From positions 1 through 24,272 of the IMG/VR virus record IMGVR_UViG_3300045973_000417: a DNA stretch of 24,272 nt, one strand, 5' to 3'. Below, piece after piece: positions 19,806 to 24,272 of this stretch; the stretch's first letter is position 1, and every line of letters starts with the position of its first letter. The position numbers were made by a program, and so were the translations under genes. The notes beneath the pieces are model-generated. The model did no database searches. It saw only the letters and a program-made list of their open reading frames with translations, and was not told where the DNA came from. The stretch comes from a virus.

Positions 19806-19829
19806 ATTTATAAAATGCCTTTTATAAAT
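19806..19829. repeat. Perfect 10-bp inverted repeat in the divergent promoter region
   Basis: ATTTATAAAA and TTTTATAAAT are exact reverse complements separated by TGCC. The repeat lies between the candidate minus-strand promoter (19847-19854) and the holin-like start codon at 19778. It could be an operator for a dimeric regulator, or a hairpin in the 5' leader of the late operon. The surrounding region is very AT-rich and has further TTATAAA-type copies nearby (e.g. about 19877-19889). Confidence 0.6.
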
Positions 19830-19846
19830 CTAATTTGTTTTACCAA

Positions 19847-19854
19847 CAAAGGTA
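19847..19854 (-). promoter_or_regulatory. Candidate Bacteroidota-type promoter (-7 element) for the late operon
   Basis: On the minus strand TACCTTTG fits TAnnTTTG exactly. Transcription would start near 19840 and give a leader of about 60 bases containing the inverted repeat before the holin-like gene. No well-placed -33 element is seen. The 290-base gap between the divergent genes (19779-20068) otherwise shows no coding content on either strand. Confidence 0.5.
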
Positions 19855-20036
19855 AATTTTATTTTTAAATTATATTATAAATTTTATAAATTTTTAAATT
19901 TGAAACATTAAATTATGTTTAAATGTATTTTTTGTTTTCTTCAAATTTATTTATTTAAAAGATAGCTTCTGGATTTAACTTAGACTTATATTCTTATGTA
20001 TGTATTTTTTATATAATTTTTTATTTTAAATTTATA

Positions 20037-20044
20037 TATCTTTG
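20037..20044 (+). promoter_or_regulatory. Candidate Bacteroidota-type promoter (-7 element) for the glycosyltransferase gene
   Basis: TATCTTTG fits TAnnTTTG exactly on the plus strand, 25 bases before the ATG at 20069. The leader would be short, under 20 bases, and A/T-rich without a Shine-Dalgarno site, as is common in Bacteroidota. No clear -33 element is visible. Confidence 0.55.
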
Positions 20045-20068
20045 TATATTATAAATTAAATATGAATT

Positions 20069-23000
20069 ATGAAATATGATTTTGTAGAAATTGGAACATC
20101 GGATTTCGATACTCTTATCGAAACAGCAGATGACAATACGGTCGGCCTTAGCATTGAACCGTTAAAGTATTACCTAGATAGACTACCAGATAAGCCTAAA
20201 GTAACTAAACTAAATATGGCAATTTCCTCTGAGGAAAATTTTATGGATATATATTATATCCCAGAAAACCAAATAATTAAACATAAGTTACCATATTGGG
20301 TTCGTGGCAGCAATTCTGTTGGACAGCCCCATAAATTTACAATTCAAGAAATAGGTCAAGAGTTATATGATCAAATTGTAAAAACAAAACAAATACCTTG
20401 TACTACTTTAAAAAAACTTGTAGCGGATTATGATGTTACTGGTATTTATTTTTTAAAAATTGATACTGAGGGAATGGATCATATAATACTAAAAGACTTA
20501 GTTGAGTTATGCATTGCTGATAAAGAATTGAAACCTAAAAAAATTAAATTTGAACGCAATCCTAGCGTGTCTAATATAAAAGAAACAGATGAAGCATTAG
20601 AAAGTTTAAAAGCATTAGGTTATTCTATAACATTAGCTGATAATGATGGAACTGCTTCTTTAAGTTTAATTCCTAGAATTATACATCAAACTTTTAAAGA
20701 TTCTAATTTGTCGCCTGATGTACAAAAAGCTGTCAATGGTCTCAGAAAAATGAATCCTACTTTTGAATATAGATTCTACAATGATCAAGATTGTATTGAT
20801 TTTATCACTAATAATTACCCTCCAGAATATTTAGAAGATTATTTAAGTATAAATGCTAATTATGGATCAGCACGTGCTGACTTTTTTAGATACTTATTAA
20901 TGTATAAAGTAGGTGGGGTATATTTAGATATTAAAAGTACAACTTTAGAACCATTAGAAGAATCCTTACTTCCAACAGATGAATATATTTTAACTCATTG
21001 GGAAGGTAAAGATTGGAATAAAGAATTGAATTATGTACACGGAGAATTCCAAAATTGGAATATCATCTGTCGACCAGAACATCCTTTTTTAAAGAAAGTT
21101 ATAGAAGAAGTTAGAAATAATTTACATAACTACTCTGGGGAATTAGGTAAAGAGGCTGTATTACATTTAACTGGTCCAATTGCATATAGCAAAGCTATTT
21201 TAAAAATATTGGATAAATATCGTTTAATGACTATAGATTCTCCTGTAAGAGAATTTGGATCAGAAATAGAGGTGGGATTAATTTATATGGCAACTGCTGT
21301 CCATCATCATTTTCTATATCCAAATAGTTATCATAATACAGAGCCTATAGTAGAAATTAAAAAGACTAAAGAAGCTAGAGCTTGGGTTTTATATGCAAAT
21401 AAAGCTTATATCAAAACTGTACAAGCATGTGTTAGATCGCTCAATATGTTTAGCACTGCTAAAGTTATTGTTTATCTTATTAACTGCGATGAAAAAATTA
21501 ATGGAGCGGTAACAGTCAATTGGAAATGTGATGTTCCTGATATCGAACAAAAATCATATATTGATAGAAAAGATCCTGCTACTTATAGAATGCTAATTGA
21601 AAGACCAATGATTGTTAAAAACGCTTTGGTTAATTATGCAAATGAGGTATGTTATGTAGATGCCGATAGTGTGGCTACTCCTCATGTTAATACTATTTAT
21701 AGATATGTTCCACAAGATACTAAATACCCATATTTTGTAGAAAGTATATATGATTATTTACATGTAGACGGACGTGGCGGGGCAGATAGTAGAGACGATA
21801 TGTCTACTACTTTAGAAGCTCCTGCATGTGATTTATTTTCAGTAAATCAATACGTACGTCAAAGATATCGTCAAACAGGATATTTTGTTGCAAATATGAA
21901 TTGTATTGATTTTCTAGATGAATGGTATACAATGTGTACACATCCTGTGGTTATGGCGGATAATGCTGAATATGCTCCATATAATGAAGAAACTATTGCT
22001 AATGTACTTCTATGGAAATATAATTTTATGGGCGGTCTTCCCTATATCTATTGTAATACTGGATTAGATAGACTCTCTAAAATAATAGATAATCAATATC
22101 CTTGGGGAGAACAGGTTGAATCTTGGTTTAGACTTCCAGAAAATGAAGAACAATTATTCTTTTTGCATGGAGAAAAAGAGGCAACAAGAATGAACCAAAT
22201 GGCAGATATGCTTAATCACACAATTTTTAAACAACGAACACACAGTAAAATGAATATATTATTTTTGGCTCCTCATCTTTCAACTGGAGGAATGCCTGCA
22301 TTTCTATTAAAACGAATAGAAGCTTTACAACAAAATCCAGAAGTTGAAATCTATGTAGTAGAATGGCAATGTGTTAGTCCACATTTTGTTGTTCAAAGAA
22401 ATAAAATAATAAAATTAGTTAAGAATTTTTATTCTCTTGGAAATGATAAAAATGAACTAATGGAAATTATTAAAACTAATCGAATTGATATAGTTCATAT
22501 TGATGAAATGGTTGAACATTTAGACGGTTGTTCTTTTGATTTAAAAAGTCAATTATATTCTCCAGATAGAACATGGAGAATAATTGAGACTTGTCACAAT
22601 GTAGTTTTTAATCCAGATGGATCAAAACAATTTCATCCTGATGCTTATGCTTTCTGTACTCCGTATCATCTTGATGTTTTTGAACGTATGCCTTCTTATA
22701 AAGAGGTTATACAATTTCCTATTGATTCTAAACCTGTTACATTTGAAGAACAATTAGCTGCACAAGAATCATTGGGAATGGCTTCAGGAAAATCTCATGT
22801 TTTAAACATAGGACTTTGGACTAAAGGAAAGAATCAAGGAGAAGGACTTAAAATAGCTCGTAAATATCCACACATGCAATTTCATTTTGTAGGAAATAGA
22901 GCAGGGAATTTTGAAGATTATTGGAAACCATTAATGAGAGATGTTCCTTCTAATGTCACTATATGGGACGAACGAGAAGATGTTGATACATTTTACAGAG

Positions 23001-24272
23001 CAGCAGATATTTTCATGTTTAATTCTACATTTGAATGTAGTCCTTTAGCTCTTCGAGAAGCTATTAGTTATGGACTTCCTATTATTGCTAGAGATTTATT
23101 AGAATATAGGGATATGTTTACTCCTTATCTTCAACCCATCAATACAGACTTAAATTCTATTATTGCACAGTATGATGTTCCTTCTGATAACACAACAGAA
23201 GATTTTGGTAAAAATCATTATGAATTTTATTCCACAGTAATAGAACAACCAGTTGTATTAACAGAAATAGTACCAAATAAAGTTTCTATTACACAACATT
23301 TTGTAAACAATCCTTTTCTGGAAATTACTGGTGACAGTACAGCTGACTATCTAATAAAATTCTTTGACGAGAAAAATGTATGTCATTATGAAAATACTAT
23401 AAAATCAAATCATTGGGTACAACTTAATCGTAGTTATTTTACTAAATGGACTGCAAAAGTATGGGAAGATGGAGATCTTATATACGATGAAGCTTTAAAT
23501 TTTAAAGGAAAGAAAGTATTTATTGTATTTAATAGTCGGGCTTTAGGAGATACCATAGCCTGGATTCCATATTGCTTAGAATTTCAAAAGAAACATGACT
23601 GTAAAGTTTTTGTATGCACATTTCATAACAAATTATTTAAAAGTGTATATCCTGAATTAACATTTGTAGAACCAGGAGGATCAGTGAATGGTTTGATAGG
23701 TATGTATCATATAGGATCACATGATGATCATGATAGTTATAAAGAGCCTGAAAATACTGTAGAAATTCCTTTACAAAAAGTAGCTTGTAATATACTTGGA
23801 TTAGAGTATAAAGAGATTAGACCTAATATTAAGTTTAACAAACTATATAATAAACACAAAAAGAAGTATGTAACTATAGCTACTAATAGTACAGCTGGAT
23901 GTAAATTCTGGCAGAAAGAAAATTGGCAAACTATTATTGATTATCTTGTGAATAAAGGATATCTAGTTATTAATGTGTCTAAAGAAAAGAACGAGTTCAA
24001 AAATTGTACCCAAATATTGGACGATTCTATTAATAATACAATGAATATTATCCATTATAGTGAATTCTTTATTGGATTATCTTCTGGATTAAGTTGGTTA
24101 GCTTGGGCACTTGAAAAAGAAGTCTTAATGATTGCTAATTTTACAAGAAAAGATTATGAATTTAAATGTCATAGACCTGTAAATACATCTGTGTGTAATA
24201 GTTGTTTTAACAATCCTAAGTTTAAATTTGATAAAGGAGATTGGGATTGGTGTCCTATGCATAAAGGTACAT
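20069..24272 (+). CDS. Multidomain methyltransferase-glycosyltransferase protein (FkbM + GT32 + GT-A + GT4 + TibC-like), partial, at least 1401 aa
   Basis: One open frame from the ATG at 20069 to the right edge with no stop of any kind. (1) About 1-200: FkbM-type SAM methyltransferase, VEIGTSD at 6-12 and IDTEG at 131-135. (2) 201-430: OCH1/GT32-type transferase, IPRIIHQTF at 201-209, ARADFFRYLL at 268-277, GGVYLDIK at 282-289, with D-x-K in place of the usual D-x-D. (3) About 436-700: GT-A, GT8-like, with a DAD motif at 531-533. (4) 728-1050: GT-B, GT4-type, with an EX7E motif at E989/E997. (5) About 1110-1401 onward: TibC-type O-heptosyltransferase, GDTIAW at 1160-1165, GLSSGLSWLAWAL from 1336, CNSC at 1376-1379 and GDWDWCPMHKGT to the edge. 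All ~25 Trp codons are TGG. No signal peptide, so probably cytosolic. It likely builds a methylated glycan on a protein or host surface; the acceptor is unknown. An upstream ATG at 20062 is out of frame. Confidence 0.9.
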   Translation, partial: MKYDFVEIGTSDFDTLIETADDNTVGLSIEPLKYYLDRLPDKPKVTKLNMAISSEENFMDIYYIPENQIIKHKLPYWVRGSNSVGQPHKFTIQEIGQELYDQIVKTKQIPCTTLKKLVADYDVTGIYFLKIDTEGMDHIILKDLVELCIADKELKPKKIKFERNPSVSNIKETDEALESLKALGYSITLADNDGTASLSLIPRIIHQTFKDSNLSPDVQKAVNGLRKMNPTFEYRFYNDQDCIDFITNNYPPEYLEDYLSINANYGSARADFFRYLLMYKVGGVYLDIKSTTLEPLEESLLPTDEYILTHWEGKDWNKELNYVHGEFQNWNIICRPEHPFLKKVIEEVRNNLHNYSGELGKEAVLHLTGPIAYSKAILKILDKYRLMTIDSPVREFGSEIEVGLIYMATAVHHHFLYPNSYHNTEPIVEIKKTKEARAWVLYANKAYIKTVQACVRSLNMFSTAKVIVYLINCDEKINGAVTVNWKCDVPDIEQKSYIDRKDPATYRMLIERPMIVKNALVNYANEVCYVDADSVATPHVNTIYRYVPQDTKYPYFVESIYDYLHVDGRGGADSRDDMSTTLEAPACDLFSVNQYVRQRYRQTGYFVANMNCIDFLDEWYTMCTHPVVMADNAEYAPYNEETIANVLLWKYNFMGGLPYIYCNTGLDRLSKIIDNQYPWGEQVESWFRLPENEEQLFFLHGEKEATRMNQMADMLNHTIFKQRTHSKMNILFLAPHLSTGGMPAFLLKRIEALQQNPEVEIYVVEWQCVSPHFVVQRNKIIKLVKNFYSLGNDKNELMEIIKTNRIDIVHIDEMVEHLDGCSFDLKSQLYSPDRTWRIIETCHNVVFNPDGSKQFHPDAYAFCTPYHLDVFERMPSYKEVIQFPIDSKPVTFEEQLAAQESLGMASGKSHVLNIGLWTKGKNQGEGLKIARKYPHMQFHFVGNRAGNFEDYWKPLMRDVPSNVTIWDEREDVDTFYRAADIFMFNSTFECSPLALREAISYGLPIIARDLLEYRDMFTPYLQPINTDLNSIIAQYDVPSDNTTEDFGKNHYEFYSTVIEQPVVLTEIVPNKVSITQHFVNNPFLEITGDSTADYLIKFFDEKNVCHYENTIKSNHWVQLNRSYFTKWTAKVWEDGDLIYDEALNFKGKKVFIVFNSRALGDTIAWIPYCLEFQKKHDCKVFVCTFHNKLFKSVYPELTFVEPGGSVNGLIGMYHIGSHDDHDSYKEPENTVEIPLQKVACNILGLEYKEIRPNIKFNKLYNKHKKKYVTIATNSTAGCKFWQKENWQTIIDYLVNKGYLVINVSKEKNEFKNCTQILDDSINNTMNIIHYSEFFIGLSSGLSWLAWALEKEVLMIANFTRKDYEFKCHRPVNTSVCNSCFNNPKFKFDKGDWDWCPMHKGT

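Noticed and set aside
20062-20068. Upstream ATG at 20062 as start of the glycosyltransferase gene
   Set aside because: It is in another frame, which does not lead into the FkbM motif; the correct frame has a TAA at 20057-20059 just upstream, leaving ATG 20069 as the first ATG.
1-24272. tRNA genes (notably a UCA-anticodon suppressor), CRISPR array, attachment sites, integrase
   Set aside because: I saw no cloverleaf-like tracts in the small gaps, no spaced direct repeats and no integrase or recombinase motif; the suppressor tRNA would have to lie outside the window.

Overview
This window looks like part of a tailed phage of the crAss-like group (order Crassvirales), probably infecting a Bacteroidota host. 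Three things support this. The minus strand carries the crAss-type virion block in the expected order: a scaffold-like protein, major capsid protein, auxiliary capsid-type protein, ring/connector proteins, stabilization protein and a very large muzzle-type tail protein. The start codons lack clear Shine-Dalgarno sites. The only recognisable promoter elements match the Bacteroides -7 consensus TAnnTTTG. No bacterial housekeeping gene, tRNA, CRISPR array, terminase, portal or integrase is visible. All family names here are recalled from sequence motifs, not from a database search.

The key to reading the window is that TGA is a sense codon for tryptophan (genetic code 4), while TAA and TAG remain stops. 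Read with the standard code, the minus strand falls into fragments. Read with TGA=Trp, it resolves into a compact, almost gap-free series of genes. In several genes the TGA falls exactly where a known family has its tryptophan: the WMxDTxIPLDIIFID motif of DUF192, the 'PKWLG' motif of a homing endonuclease, and the CKGFLW repeats of a GIY-YIG nuclease. Five genes end in TAG, so TAG is not recoded.

Layout, in minus-strand transcription order from right to left: a divergent promoter region with a perfect inverted repeat (19779-20068); a small holin-like gene visible only in code 4 (19563-19778); scaffold-like gene; major capsid protein; terminator-like hairpin; MCP-adjacent gene; GIY-YIG homing endonuclease; ring/connector gene; Ig-domain capsid or fibre protein; strong terminator hairpin; three ring/connector-type genes; stabilization protein; 1458-residue muzzle-type protein; a 453-residue conserved structural-type protein; a DUF5872-like small protein; a DUF192 protein; a zinc-ribbon/PD-(D/E)XK homing endonuclease; an 87-residue Q/A-rich protein; a hairpin; and the start of a further gene running off the left edge.

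On the plus strand from 20069 to the right edge there is one open frame of at least 1401 residues. It chains an FkbM-type methyltransferase, an OCH1/GT32-type glycosyltransferase, a GT-A (GT8-like) domain, a GT4 domain and a TibC/GT9-type O-heptosyltransferase domain. It has about 25 Trp codons, all TGG, and no TGA. This is the most unusual content of the window: a phage-encoded glycan-modification megaprotein facing away from a recoded virion operon.

TGA use is uneven. The scaffold, MCP, MCP-adjacent, ring and Ig-fibre genes together have 15 TGG and no TGA. The holin, both homing endonucleases and the tail genes use TGA heavily (16 TGA to 7 TGG in the muzzle gene). This fits the idea that suppression of TGA times or limits production of lysis and late tail proteins.
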